The position numbers and the translations under genes were made by a program. The notes below the pieces were generated by a model. The model saw only the letters and a list, made by a program, of their open reading frames with translations. It ran no database searches and was not told where the DNA came from. From positions 1 to 29,709 of the forward strand of contig JASJEI010000342.1 in assembly GCA_030064795.1 (NCBI GenBank): DNA of 29,709 nt, in the 5' to 3' direction. Every line of letters begins with the position of its first letter. The stretch's first letter is position 1. The stretch comes from Pleurocapsa sp. MO_226.B13 (GTDB lineage: Bacteria > Cyanobacteriota > Cyanobacteriia > Cyanobacteriales > Xenococcaceae). Below, piece by piece: positions 7,998-15,287 of the stretch.

Positions 7998-8091
7998 GTG
8001 AACGCAAGTGCGGAAGGCATCGCCCCATTCCCTTGAGGTTGCCTCAAGGGAATGGGGCGACCCTGCCGTTTCACGGCAGGGTACTGTTCAC
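7998..8091. repeat. Nested stem-loop array: 19-bp and 9-bp perfect hairpins inside a 6-bp outer stem
   Basis: Left arm TCGCCCCATTCCCTTGAGG (8020-8038) pairs perfectly with 8042-8060 across a TTG loop. ACCCTGCCG (8060-8068) pairs with CGGCAGGGT (8074-8082) across TTTCA. GTGAAC (7998-8003) pairs with GTTCAC (8086-8091) around both, so the whole can fold as a three-way junction. No T-tract follows on either strand. It lies between the start of mltA and the stop of the unknown gene at 8144, both minus strand. Confidence 0.75.
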
Positions 8092-8143
8092 CATCCCAGG
8101 GTAGATCATTTCCCTCGCGATCGGCACTATTGGTTACTTTTTT

Positions 8144-8848
8144 TCAATTACAGGTAGTCAAACGGTGTAGTTCTCCGCCAATACGGTAAAAATCAAATCG
8201 CGAGTCTGAATTGAAAATTTCTGTTGGTAATAAGCGATCGCTGCGCTCGGCAACGGAGAACTCTAAACCGACATCTTGTTGCTGAAGCACACCTGCTATT
8301 TGATTGGAATTTTCTGACTGTGGTTCGAGGGTATCAAATGCTACTGGAGTTTGTGATTGATGGCAATATTTATCCAGAGATGATTCAACAGAAACTAACC
8401 GCTGATTTCGCTTGATCGTTAAAATAGCTTCTGTTGGTGGAGAAATTGCCTCGTCTAAATTATTTTCTCTGCTAAAGGGTAATAGTACTAGATAGGATAA
8501 GTTGCCATTCTCTGCTTTGAATCCTCCTCTATTGCTTAAAGGATAAGCAGGGATAAAAATTGAGTTATGACCACTTTTCTTAGCTTCCCCAGAATAGAAA
8601 TAAGAGTTTTCTTTTTGGCAAATACTGACATAAAAACTAACTGTCTCAAAACTATATACTGTTTGATATGCCTTTCCAATTTGTTGACAATCCTGCCAGT
8701 CGGAGTCAATTACGAAGGTGTAGTCTGCATCGGAAGAAGCAAAAGCATTGGATCGCTCGCTCGCAAGATGATGAGCAGCGACGATAAAAATACTAATAAC
8801 AGCAGCGTTAGAGACAGCGATGAATCTCGTGCTATATTTTTGGCTCAT
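8144..8848 (-). CDS. Exported protein of unknown function, 234 aa
   Basis: I do not recognise a named family. The N-terminus (RFIAVSNAAVISIFIVAAHHLA) is a signal peptide or anchor, followed by a likely cleavage region near SNAFASS. The mature part has paired cysteines (C54 and C77 region, plus C162) and aromatic-rich strands such as YSFETVSFYVSICQ and YFYSGEAKK, suggesting a beta-rich periplasmic domain. SYLVLLPFSREN and AILTIKRNQRLVSVES also look like beta strands. It ends LHRLTTCN. Its neighbours are mltA downstream, with the stem-loop array between, and a methyltransferase on the other strand. It reads as an intact gene; role unknown. Confidence 0.65.
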   Translation of the reverse strand: MSQKYSTRFIAVSNAAVISIFIVAAHHLASERSNAFASSDADYTFVIDSDWQDCQQIGKAYQTVYSFETVSFYVSICQKENSYFYSGEAKKSGHNSIFIPAYPLSNRGGFKAENGNLSYLVLLPFSRENNLDEAISPPTEAILTIKRNQRLVSVESSLDKYCHQSQTPVAFDTLEPQSENSNQIAGVLQQQDVGLEFSVAERSDRLLPTEIFNSDSRFDFYRIGGELHRLTTCN

Positions 8849-9390
8849 CTGATCGTTAATTTTGCTTTTTAGTGAAATTTTAATAATTAGACTGAAAATT
8901 TAACTTTAGATTTAATAATCACCATATCTTAAAGTCGATAAATCAAATTGGCAATACACCTCTAGTTATAATTACGTAATTATCGAGAAATTACTGTTAC
9001 ACAGTTGGCATATTCTAAAGCGAATATTTATGTAAATAAACATGAATCATAATTAAATATTGTCTATTGTCGAGAAAATCCCCTAATTTTCTTCTCGATG
9101 CGATCGAAATTATAAGTTTGGTAAATTGATTATTGGCAGGACAACTAGTTATGCTACTAGATAGTTATATAGATTATTGAAAAGAAATCGTACAAATAAT
9201 GAAGAGTTAAGTTAGAAACTTGAGATGGAAACAGCGATCCCGCTTGCGGAGTAGGTCTTAGTCAATGATTTAGCAGAAGGTCTTGTTCGACTTGATTATT
9301 CGAGAGAAAATTTATATTTTAAAGATAAATTGGAAATACTACACCTCATTTTAGAGTCCAACATCTGTAAAATCTGTAAACTACAATTCC
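8849..9390. other. 540-bp AT-rich intergenic region between divergent genes
   Basis: I see no convincing ORF here. It contains a 16-bp perfect palindrome ATAATTACGTAATTAT at 8968-8983, an imperfect hairpin with arms CGAGAAAAT and ATTTTCTTCTCG around 9071-9096, and a short common cyanobacterial motif (AGCGATCCCGCTTGCGGAG) near 9233. It should hold the promoters of the genes starting at 8848 (minus) and 9391 (plus), but no boxes stand out. Confidence 0.5.
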
Positions 9391-10293
9391 ATGTTCAAAA
9401 TAGTCCGTAAAACTGCTAAAACTCTATTACCAAAGTCCACTGTTTATCGTCTAAAACGGCAAAGGTCGGAAAATCGCTTTAAAAATTATGTCCGAGAAAA
9501 GTTAGAACTCAATTATCGTTCGGTAGATCCAGGCCTTGTTCCACCAAAAGAATTAATCGCGCAAACTGCTGCTTTAGACGAACAGGAACTAGAAAGACAA
9601 TGTAACGGTGATGTTTATTTTGAAACTGGATATTTTGAAGTTTTAAGAGTCTTCAAGATTTTAGAACATTTTGCAATTAATCCCAGAACTATCGGTTCGG
9701 TTTACGAACTTGGTTGTGGCACGGCCAGACTACTAAGACATTTTCGCTGTATTGAGGGTGTGAGATTAGTCGGTTCGGATGTCAACCCAGAAATGATTGA
9801 GTGGTGTCAAGCCAATTTGACAGGGATGGAGTTCTACCACAACAAGCTTACTCCTCCTCTTAGCTTTGCAGAAGACAATTCATTTGATTTGATGCTGGCA
9901 TCTTCGGTGTTTACTCACATTCCTCTTGATACTCAAGAGTTGTGGCTGGCTGAAATGCAAAGAATCTTACGTCCTGGGGGAATATTTGTTTGTTCTGTTT
10001 TGGGTCAATTTCACGCCTCTGTATTGCTAAGTCCCAAAGAAATTAAGAATTTAGAAACACAGGGTAACTATACTTTGACTTCTGATGATTCACAGGCAAC
10101 ATATTCTACCCGTGTCGGTGGTTCTGCTTGGGATGTGTTTCAAACTCGCGCTGAAGTAATTAGAGTTTTTGGCTCCTATTTTCAGATAGTTGATTATATT
10201 CCAGGAGTGCAAGACTTTTTGGTTTTACGCAAACCCGATCCTAAAGTATCGGTAGTGATGAATACTGTTCCTTTTCCCGCTCAGAAGTTTTAA
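9391..10293 (+). CDS. Class I SAM-dependent methyltransferase
   Basis: The 300-aa protein has a basic N-terminal region (about 1-50, KTLLPKSTVYRLKRQRSENR) and then a Rossmann methyltransferase domain. SAM motif I is SVYELGCGTARLLRHF, motif II acidic is VGSDVNPEMIEWC, motif IV is FDLMLASSVFTHIP, and motif V/VI is RILRPGGIFVCSVLG, as in Methyltransf_11/25. The basic leader and the family style resemble methyltransferases found in polysaccharide or natural-product clusters, but no such cluster surrounds it. Substrate unknown. ATG 9391 starts directly after AATTCC, without a good Shine-Dalgarno. It is followed by a MITE-like repeat. Confidence 0.85.
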   Translation: MFKIVRKTAKTLLPKSTVYRLKRQRSENRFKNYVREKLELNYRSVDPGLVPPKELIAQTAALDEQELERQCNGDVYFETGYFEVLRVFKILEHFAINPRTIGSVYELGCGTARLLRHFRCIEGVRLVGSDVNPEMIEWCQANLTGMEFYHNKLTPPLSFAEDNSFDLMLASSVFTHIPLDTQELWLAEMQRILRPGGIFVCSVLGQFHASVLLSPKEIKNLETQGNYTLTSDDSQATYSTRVGGSAWDVFQTRAEVIRVFGSYFQIVDYIPGVQDFLVLRKPDPKVSVVMNTVPFPAQKF

Positions 10294-10334
10294 TCGACAA
10301 AGGCGATCGCTTCTCTCTAATTTCTATGGGTTTT

Positions 10335-10418
10335 CTATAGCAATCTTAAATTCTTCGCCAAGATCGTTAATGACCATATGATGGGATAATCGTCCCAATT
10401 AGGATCGGATTGCTATAG
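10335..10418. repeat. MITE-like element, copy 2 (same 11-bp ends as 3080-3184)
   Basis: The 84-bp element begins CTATAGCAATC and ends GATTGCTATAG, identical to the ends of copy 1. The interior carries its own small hairpin (GGGA-TAATCG-TCCC, about 10383-10396) and no ORF. It lies about 50 bp beyond the truncated 3' end of the GNAT pseudogene. Confidence 0.55.
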
Positions 10419-10469
10419 TCTCTTATTTCTGGGTACAAAACGTAAAATAAACGCCAAAACCAAAAGGCA

Positions 10470-10856
10470 TTAAATTATTCTGGCTTTTTTAATCAATCGA
10501 GTTGATTTTTCCAATCTATCTACTTCGTCTAAGCCAATACTGGAGCGATCGCGATCGAGCCGACTAACCAACTTTTGCCAGGCAGTTCGCCACAATTCCA
10601 GTCCGTAGCCCTGTCCGCGCCATTGGGGTTTAATGATATAAAGTCCGATAAATCCAAACTTGCTACTATAGCGCACCACAGAGATACAACCAATTGGCTC
10701 CCTATTAAGTTCGGCAATCAAAAATCCGTTGGGATCGGTAGGATAGAACGCTGTGGCATCATGCAATCCAGGATTCCAGCCTTCTTGTTCTGCCCAATCG
10801 AGAGCAAGTTGAACCTCTGAAGAGATCGTAGGTCAAATGATTAGGTTTGGAGTCAT
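10470..10856 (-). pseudogene. GNAT-family N-acetyltransferase, broken at both ends
   Basis: Reading from ATG 10856 gives MTPNLII, a TGA (10833-10835), then PTISSEVQLALDWAEQEGWN in the same frame, continuing PGLHDATAFYPTDPNGF. The EGWNPGLHDA and DPNGF motifs and IKPQWRGQGYGLELW (acetyl-CoA loop, R/QxxGxG) mark a GNAT enzyme of the type usually about 280 aa. The TGA sits where a CGA (Arg) would be natural, so it looks like a single nonsense change. After SIGLDEVDRLEKSTRL the frame stops at 10470, losing the rest of the fold and any second domain. Translation from the later TTG 10766 could still give 98 aa, but without the complete domain it is unlikely to be active. The MITE-like element lies just downstream. 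Confidence 0.75.
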
Positions 10857-11013
10857 TTTTCAGGGGCTTTAAAGATCTTTCTATCTGAGTTTAAGTGAGG
10901 ACACTTCCACAAGACTGTATTCAATTAGCTAACGAAATCTTAATCTCTACTTTATCAACTCTCTCTAAAATCCTTTTAGTTCCTGTTTAAATCCCCTTCG
11001 GGCAGAATAAACA

Positions 11014-11697
11014 ATGAGTCAGTCTACTCAAAATAAATTAAGTAATAAAGTTTTAGAAAAAACTATTTCTGCCAGTATCAAAAAAGAAATAGCTGCTGCC
11101 AGTATCGGTACTACTACTCGTAAAGGCAATAAAGAACTAAAATTTTTAACTAGCAAAATCGCTAAATATCCCTTCAACGATCTCGAACAGGCACGAATAG
11201 CTGGAGCAAAATTAGGACAACATATTGCCGAAATATTTCAACAACGAGGGAAGAAAAACCTAGATGGAGGTATCATTCAGCAAATATACTTTCAAAAAGA
11301 ATTATTTTCTCTAGCTGGACTATCCGACCCAGAACCAGCCAGCAATGAAACTTCACCTCCAGAAACTGTAACTTCAACCAATTTGGAACAACCTACAGAA
11401 GAAGCTGAAGCCAATACAGCAGAATCTACTCCAGAAGTTCAACCTGATGAGGAATCATCTCCGAATGATGCACCTGCTTTGACAACAGCAGAAGCCGAAG
11501 CCAATACAGCAGAACCCACGCCAGAAGTTCAACCTGATGAGGAATCATCTCCGAATGATGCACCTGCTTTGACAACAGAAGAAGCTGAAGCCAATACAGC
11601 AGAACCTACTTCAGAAGTTCAATCTGATGAGGAATCATCTCCGAATGAAGAAAATAGTTCTCAAGAAGTTTCTGAAACAACCAAACCAGCAGAATAA
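11014..11697 (+). CDS. Acidic protein with internal 30-aa repeats, unknown function
   Basis: The 227-aa protein has two parts. Residues 1-110 form a Lys/Ala-rich, probably helical domain (NKVLEKTISASIKKEIAAAS, FNDLEQARIAGAKLGQHIAE, IYFQKELFSLAGL). Residues about 128-212 are acidic, low-complexity tandem repeats of 30 aa, unit EAEANTAEPTPEVQPDEES plus SPNDAPALTT, nearly three copies. No signal peptide or membrane helix is seen. The repeat is rich in Glu, Pro, Thr and Ser, as in disordered tails that bind partners or space domains. I do not recognise the N-terminal domain. No strong ribosome site; ATG 11014 is the first in frame. Codon changes between repeat copies are few, suggesting recent duplication. 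Confidence 0.7.
   Translation: MSQSTQNKLSNKVLEKTISASIKKEIAAASIGTTTRKGNKELKFLTSKIAKYPFNDLEQARIAGAKLGQHIAEIFQQRGKKNLDGGIIQQIYFQKELFSLAGLSDPEPASNETSPPETVTSTNLEQPTEEAEANTAESTPEVQPDEESSPNDAPALTTAEAEANTAEPTPEVQPDEESSPNDAPALTTEEAEANTAEPTSEVQSDEESSPNEENSSQEVSETTKPAE
11401..11648 (+). repeat. 90-bp in-frame tandem repeat, about 2.75 copies
   Basis: Copies start at 11401, 11491 and 11581, each beginning GAAGC(T/C)GAAGCCAATACAG. The third breaks off after CCGAATGA at 11648. Between copies only scattered single-base changes are visible, so the array is young or homogenised and its copy number may vary between strains. Confidence 0.9.
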
Positions 11698-11814
11698 TTT
11701 TATAACGTAGCGATCGCTGCGATCGATTATTGGTGACTAATCTGTAAACAATTGTTATTTAGGCGTTGGTTAATGCGTAATGCTCAACCCATATTTAACT
11801 TACCAGTTGAAAAT

Positions 11815-11864
11815 ATATAGCTTTTGAAAGCTAAGAGCTAAAAGCTAAAAGCTAAAAGCTATAT
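11815..11864. repeat. STRR array (AAAGCTA x5) enclosed by an 11-bp inverted repeat
   Basis: Five heptamers run 11827-11861 (AAAGCTA, AGAGCTA, then AAAGCTA three times). ATATAGCTTTT at 11815-11825 pairs exactly with AAAAGCTATAT at 11854-11864, so the array can fold into a hairpin. It lies in the 320-bp gap before the VOC gene, where nothing else coding is seen. Confidence 0.75.
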
Positions 11865-12017
11865 GCGAAGCCCGCGCATGACTCGCTGCGCACATTGTAC
11901 CCTTGTGGTATCGCGGTATCCGTGATAGACGAACAGTAATATTTTGTAAGTCATTACTTAAATCACCAACGCCGTTATTTAAAATATAGTTAAGCCACCA
12001 AGTAAAGGAGAAAATAA

Positions 12018-12569
12018 ATGCGTTTGGGAGGCGTACACCATGTAGAATTTTCGGTTCTAGATTACGACAACTCAATCGAGTTTTACGATCGGATGTTCGG
12101 CTGGTTGGGATATAAAAGCTTCTGGACTCTCGATGTTGGCTATCGTTCTACGTATTACATGGCACGATTTCCTTTTTTTCACAGTTATATCGGGATTCAA
12201 CCCGCTCGTCAGGGGGAAAAGCTTAACCATGAAGAGCATTCTTCAGGTATACACCATATTGCTTTATGGGCGCGTAGTCGAAAAGAAGTTGACAGGTTTT
12301 ATCATCAGTTTCTGGTCAAGCAAAACATAACCGTTACAGATATTCCAACGGAGTATCCCCTCTATACACCTGGTTACTATGCGGTATTTTTTATCGATCC
12401 GACTGGGATTCGTTGGGAGCTTGCCCATACACCTTGGATTCCCATGCCTTGGGATATTCTCAAGTCGCTGAAGATCATGAACGAATTACGCCAGCAACAT
12501 CCAGAATGGAAGCACTATCCAACCAAAGAAATGATGCGAAAGTTACCGACAAGAAATGATTTAACCTAA
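12018..12569 (+). CDS. VOC-superfamily (glyoxalase/dioxygenase-like) protein
   Basis: The 183-aa protein has paired beta-alpha-beta-beta-beta modules of the vicinal oxygen chelate fold. Likely metal ligands are His in GGVHHVEFSV (about residue 8), His in SGIHHIALWAR (about residue 79) and Glu in GIRWELAH. FIDPTGIRWELAH is the typical closing strand. The C-terminal extension (DILKSLKIMNELRQQHPEWK) is polar and helical. VOC members include glyoxalase I, ring-cleavage dioxygenases and antibiotic-binding proteins; this sequence does not decide which. The start is well supported: AAAGGAG ends 9 nt before ATG 12018. A hairpin lies between its stop and the convergent next gene. Confidence 0.85.
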   Translation: MRLGGVHHVEFSVLDYDNSIEFYDRMFGWLGYKSFWTLDVGYRSTYYMARFPFFHSYIGIQPARQGEKLNHEEHSSGIHHIALWARSRKEVDRFYHQFLVKQNITVTDIPTEYPLYTPGYYAVFFIDPTGIRWELAHTPWIPMPWDILKSLKIMNELRQQHPEWKHYPTKEMMRKLPTRNDLT

Positions 12570-12635
12570 CCTTTTGCTCTCGATTTTGACGAGACGCGAT
12601 CGCCTTCTAAAAAGTAAAATAAGATCGAAAAAATA

Positions 12636-12679
12636 GTAAGTAAAATCTCATGGTTTTAACCTAGGCAGATTCTACTTAC
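12636..12679. terminator. Hairpin between convergent genes
   Basis: GTAAGTAAAATCT (12636-12648) and AGATTCTACTTAC (12667-12679) pair with one mismatch, loop 18 nt. It sits between the stops of the VOC gene (plus) and the Cys-repeat gene (minus), a natural place for a two-way terminator, but there is no strong T-tract. Confidence 0.35.
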
Positions 12680-12712
12680 CAATCGAAACAATATTTATCG
12701 AGATAGCTAACT

Positions 12713-13207
12713 TTAATCAGTAGTTTCAGGAGCTACTTCACTAGGTCGAAACTCGGCAGCAATACAGCTTCTCATGGCTTCTTCGCTAGATATCTGAGAA
12801 ATACCTGCTAAATCAACTGTACATTCTGCATAACGTTGGGGCAATAAACTACGACGACAGTTATCTAGAGCCATCATAGATTGATTTGGTTCTAAACTGG
12901 CACTGAGGGTAGTTACACAACTAGCCAGTTCATCAGGTCTACGCACGCGATAACAAGACTGTAGGGCAGCATTACCTTGAATATCTGTATTACCTGCAAT
13001 ATTGCTGACACACGAAGCTAGATCGTTTGGTTGCAAAGCATCAGAACAAGCTGCTGCTGCTGCTGATTGAGCAACACCATCACTAATTAAGCTATCTGCA
13101 CAATTACCTATACTACCAGCAAGGGCAGGAGAATTGGGAATAGCTAACAAAAAAGTAGGTAAAGAAACTAAACTAGTCCAACGAATCGCTTTTACTAGAA
13201 TTTCCAT
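12713..13207 (-). CDS. Exported cysteine-repeat protein, unknown function
   Basis: The 164-aa protein starts with a signal peptide (about residues 1-30, SLVSLPTFLLAIPNSPALA, cleavage likely after ALA). The mature part holds roughly four repeats of 35-40 residues with the pattern A..C......P..LA.CV: AAAACSDALQPNDLASCV, ALQSCYRVRRPDELASCV, ALDNCRRSLLPQRYAECT, AMRSCIAAEFRPSEV. The regular Cys pairs suggest intra-repeat disulfides in the periplasm. The protein is small and helical in look. I associate this pattern with cyanobacterial hypothetical proteins, with no function known. No clear ribosome site upstream. Confidence 0.7.
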   Translation of the reverse strand: MEILVKAIRWTSLVSLPTFLLAIPNSPALAGSIGNCADSLISDGVAQSAAAAACSDALQPNDLASCVSNIAGNTDIQGNAALQSCYRVRRPDELASCVTTLSASLEPNQSMMALDNCRRSLLPQRYAECTVDLAGISQISSEEAMRSCIAAEFRPSEVAPETTD

Positions 13208-13387
13208 GACTATTTAACTATATTTTTTACTCACACCTATACTAAGGGCAGATTGCCAAAACAGGGATGAGAAGTTTCTCAAGGAATGAAGACAATGACG
13301 ATCCCACTGAAAAATCAAGTCACCAGCAACAGTTATAACTATTTACTGGCGACCTCGGACAATAAATTATCTTTGTAACTTAGCTCC

Positions 13388-14560
13388 CTAATATTGAGGA
13401 ATACTGGAGTCTATTTCTTGACTCCAAGCAGCAATACCACCTTTGACATTTGTGCCTTCAATTCCTGCTTTTTTGAGGATATTTAAAGCTTTTGCCGATC
13501 GCCCTCCCATTTTACAATGAGCAATTAAACGATTGCCATTACCATTGACTAGCTCTTTGACTCGATCGATTCCACTACCGTCTTCTAATTCCGATAGGGG
13601 AATTAAAACCGAACCTTCAATTTTGGCAATCTGGTACTCATTGGGGTTGCGGACATCTAACAAGACAAAATTATCTTCACCGCTATCCATAAGCTGTTTC
13701 AAATCTTGTACTGTCATTTCGGCAAGACCGTTATTTGCTTCCGCTGCTGCTGCTTGAGGGATACCACAAAACTCTTGGTAATCAATTAGTTTTTCAATTA
13801 CAGGACGCTCTGGGTTTGGTCGCAATTTTAATTCGCGGAATTTCATATCCCAGGCATTATAAAGCAGTAATCTACCGCTTAGGGTATTCTCTGCACCCAA
13901 AATAATCTTGATGGTTTCTGTTGCCTGAATTGTGCCAATAATGCCAGGTAGCACCCCTAAGACTCCACCTTCGGCACAGGAAGGAACCATTCCTGGTGGT
14001 GGTGGTTCGGGATATAAATCGCGGTAGTTGGGGCCACCTTCATAATTGAAAACTGTAGCCTGTCCTTCAAAACGGAAAATAGAACCATAGACGTTAGGCT
14101 TGTTTAACAATACACAAGCATCGTTGGTGAGATAACGAGTAGGAAAGTTATCTGTACCGTCTACAATTACATCATAAGGGGCGAGGATATCTAGGGCATT
14201 TTCCGAGCTAAGAGCCGTCTCATACAAATCTACCTGACAATGAGGATTGATGCTGTGAATGCGGTCTTTAGCTGACTGAATCTTTGGTTTGCCTACCCAT
14301 GATTCGCTGTGAATAATCTGTCTTTGCAAATTAGAACTATCGACAACATCAAAGTCTACTAAACCAATTCTGCCAATCCCTGCTGCTGCAAGATAGAGCA
14401 AAAGAGGAGAACCCAAACCACCACTACCGATACAGAGGACGCTAGCTGCTTTAAGCCGTTTTTGTCCTTCTAATCCTACTTCTGGCAGGATGATATGGCG
14501 CGAGTACCTTTGATATTCATCTTTGGTAAGTTCGATTGCTTCCAAATTTGGATTAAGCAT
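13388..14560 (-). CDS. moeB: MoeB/ThiF-like adenylyltransferase with C-terminal rhodanese domain
   Basis: The 390-aa fusion has an E1-like adenylating domain (about 1-260) and a rhodanese domain (about 280-390). The ATP-binding loop is VLCIGSGGLGSPLLLYLAAA; VDFDVVDSSNLQRQ gives the Asp and Arg of the active site; DGTDNFPTRYL follows. The rhodanese loop is LIAHCKMGGRSAKAL with the sulfur-accepting Cys. Such fusions activate the C-terminal glycine of MoaD/ThiS-like carriers and load sulfur for molybdopterin (or related thiocarboxylates). The usual zinc CxxC near ELKLRPNPERPVIEKL is not present; one Cys remains in YQEFCGIPQ. It is complete. No MoaD partner lies in this window. Confidence 0.9.
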   Translation of the reverse strand: MLNPNLEAIELTKDEYQRYSRHIILPEVGLEGQKRLKAASVLCIGSGGLGSPLLLYLAAAGIGRIGLVDFDVVDSSNLQRQIIHSESWVGKPKIQSAKDRIHSINPHCQVDLYETALSSENALDILAPYDVIVDGTDNFPTRYLTNDACVLLNKPNVYGSIFRFEGQATVFNYEGGPNYRDLYPEPPPPGMVPSCAEGGVLGVLPGIIGTIQATETIKIILGAENTLSGRLLLYNAWDMKFRELKLRPNPERPVIEKLIDYQEFCGIPQAAAAEANNGLAEMTVQDLKQLMDSGEDNFVLLDVRNPNEYQIAKIEGSVLIPLSELEDGSGIDRVKELVNGNGNRLIAHCKMGGRSAKALNILKKAGIEGTNVKGGIAAWSQEIDSSIPQY

Positions 14561-14878
14561 GGTTATATGAAAAGCGCGTTAGCGAAGCTTAACGAAGTTG
14601 TCGCTGCCTCAATCGAGAAGGTCAGCTTTATACTGTAAGCATTCTATTATATAACTAAGATGCCATTCGCTTTCAGCTATAAAAGTAATATAAAGAGAAT
14701 AAATTGGCTCTGCTAGCAAATTAGAACCAGGTATCTCTACTTATTTATTTTTTATTTGCGATCGATATCTTAGAACATTTCTTGACGCTGGACATTAGCA
14801 AATTATTTTGTCTTGCTTTAGAGATTTTGCCACGCCTACTGGCGTGACACGCCTTAAATGTTGGATTAGAAGAGTCCA

Positions 14879-14904
14879 CAGATAAACGCAGATAAACGCA
14901 GATA
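14879..14904. repeat. Decamer tandem repeat CAGATAAACG, 2.6 copies
   Basis: CAGATAAACG occurs twice in direct succession followed by CAGATA. Short direct repeats of this wording recur in cyanobacterial intergenic DNA. Confidence 0.75.
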
Positions 14905-15248
14905 GGTATTTTCCTGTTGTACTATTGCAAGCTGTGTTAGACGAGGATATCTATAAAGGCGATCGCCTTAAGCATCGCAGTCAGACAAGGAATTGTTAAA
15001 TAAATTAAAACCCTCGATCGACTAGCACTTGACATGATATTATATACATAATGGGAAAGTGTGCGCAAAGCGGTCTTGTATTGGGAAGATATAGTTGCAG
15101 CAAAAGAAAATAAAGACAACTCCCTCTAACTTTTCAGAGTAAAAAGCGATAAGCTTTTCCCCATGACTTGGCTACGCAATTCTTATTCAACTTTTGGTAA
15201 TTGGTATTACAAGTTACTTTTAAAGAGCTTTGCTCGTAGCGTTATACG

Positions 15249-15269
15249 TTACGAGTTACGAGTTACAAG
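15249..15269. repeat. STRR heptamers TTACGAG/TTACAAG, three units
   Basis: TTACGAG, TTACGAG and TTACAAG follow one another about 20 bp beyond the dndD stop. No hairpin-plus-T terminator for dndCD is visible here. Confidence 0.7.
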
Positions 15270-15287
15270 TGACTTTTAAAACTCAAG

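Larger units (their letters stand above)
14561..15287. other. 727-bp intergenic region between moeB and dndD
   Basis: I find no credible gene. A possible protein relic at 15052-15126 (plus) reads VRKAVLYWEDIVAAKENK to a TAA, with no start. Also present are a small hairpin CACGCC-TACT-GGCGTG at 14831-14846, the decamer repeat at 14879-14904 and STRR at 15249-15269. dndE, expected after dndD in many loci, is not here on either strand. The region looks like decayed, repeat-littered sequence. Confidence 0.55.

Noticed and set aside
13286..13378. Plus-strand 30-codon ORF (MKTMTIPLKNQVTSN...) with AAGGA upstream of its second ATG
   Set aside because: Very short, between divergently oriented neighbours' ends, no recognised sequence; not enough support to annotate.
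14937..15119. Minus-strand 60-codon ORF as a possible dndE
   Set aside because: The peptide (SLFSFAATISSQYKTALRT) has none of the DndE features such as a basic ribbon-helix-helix-like start, and is too short; it looks like a chance frame.
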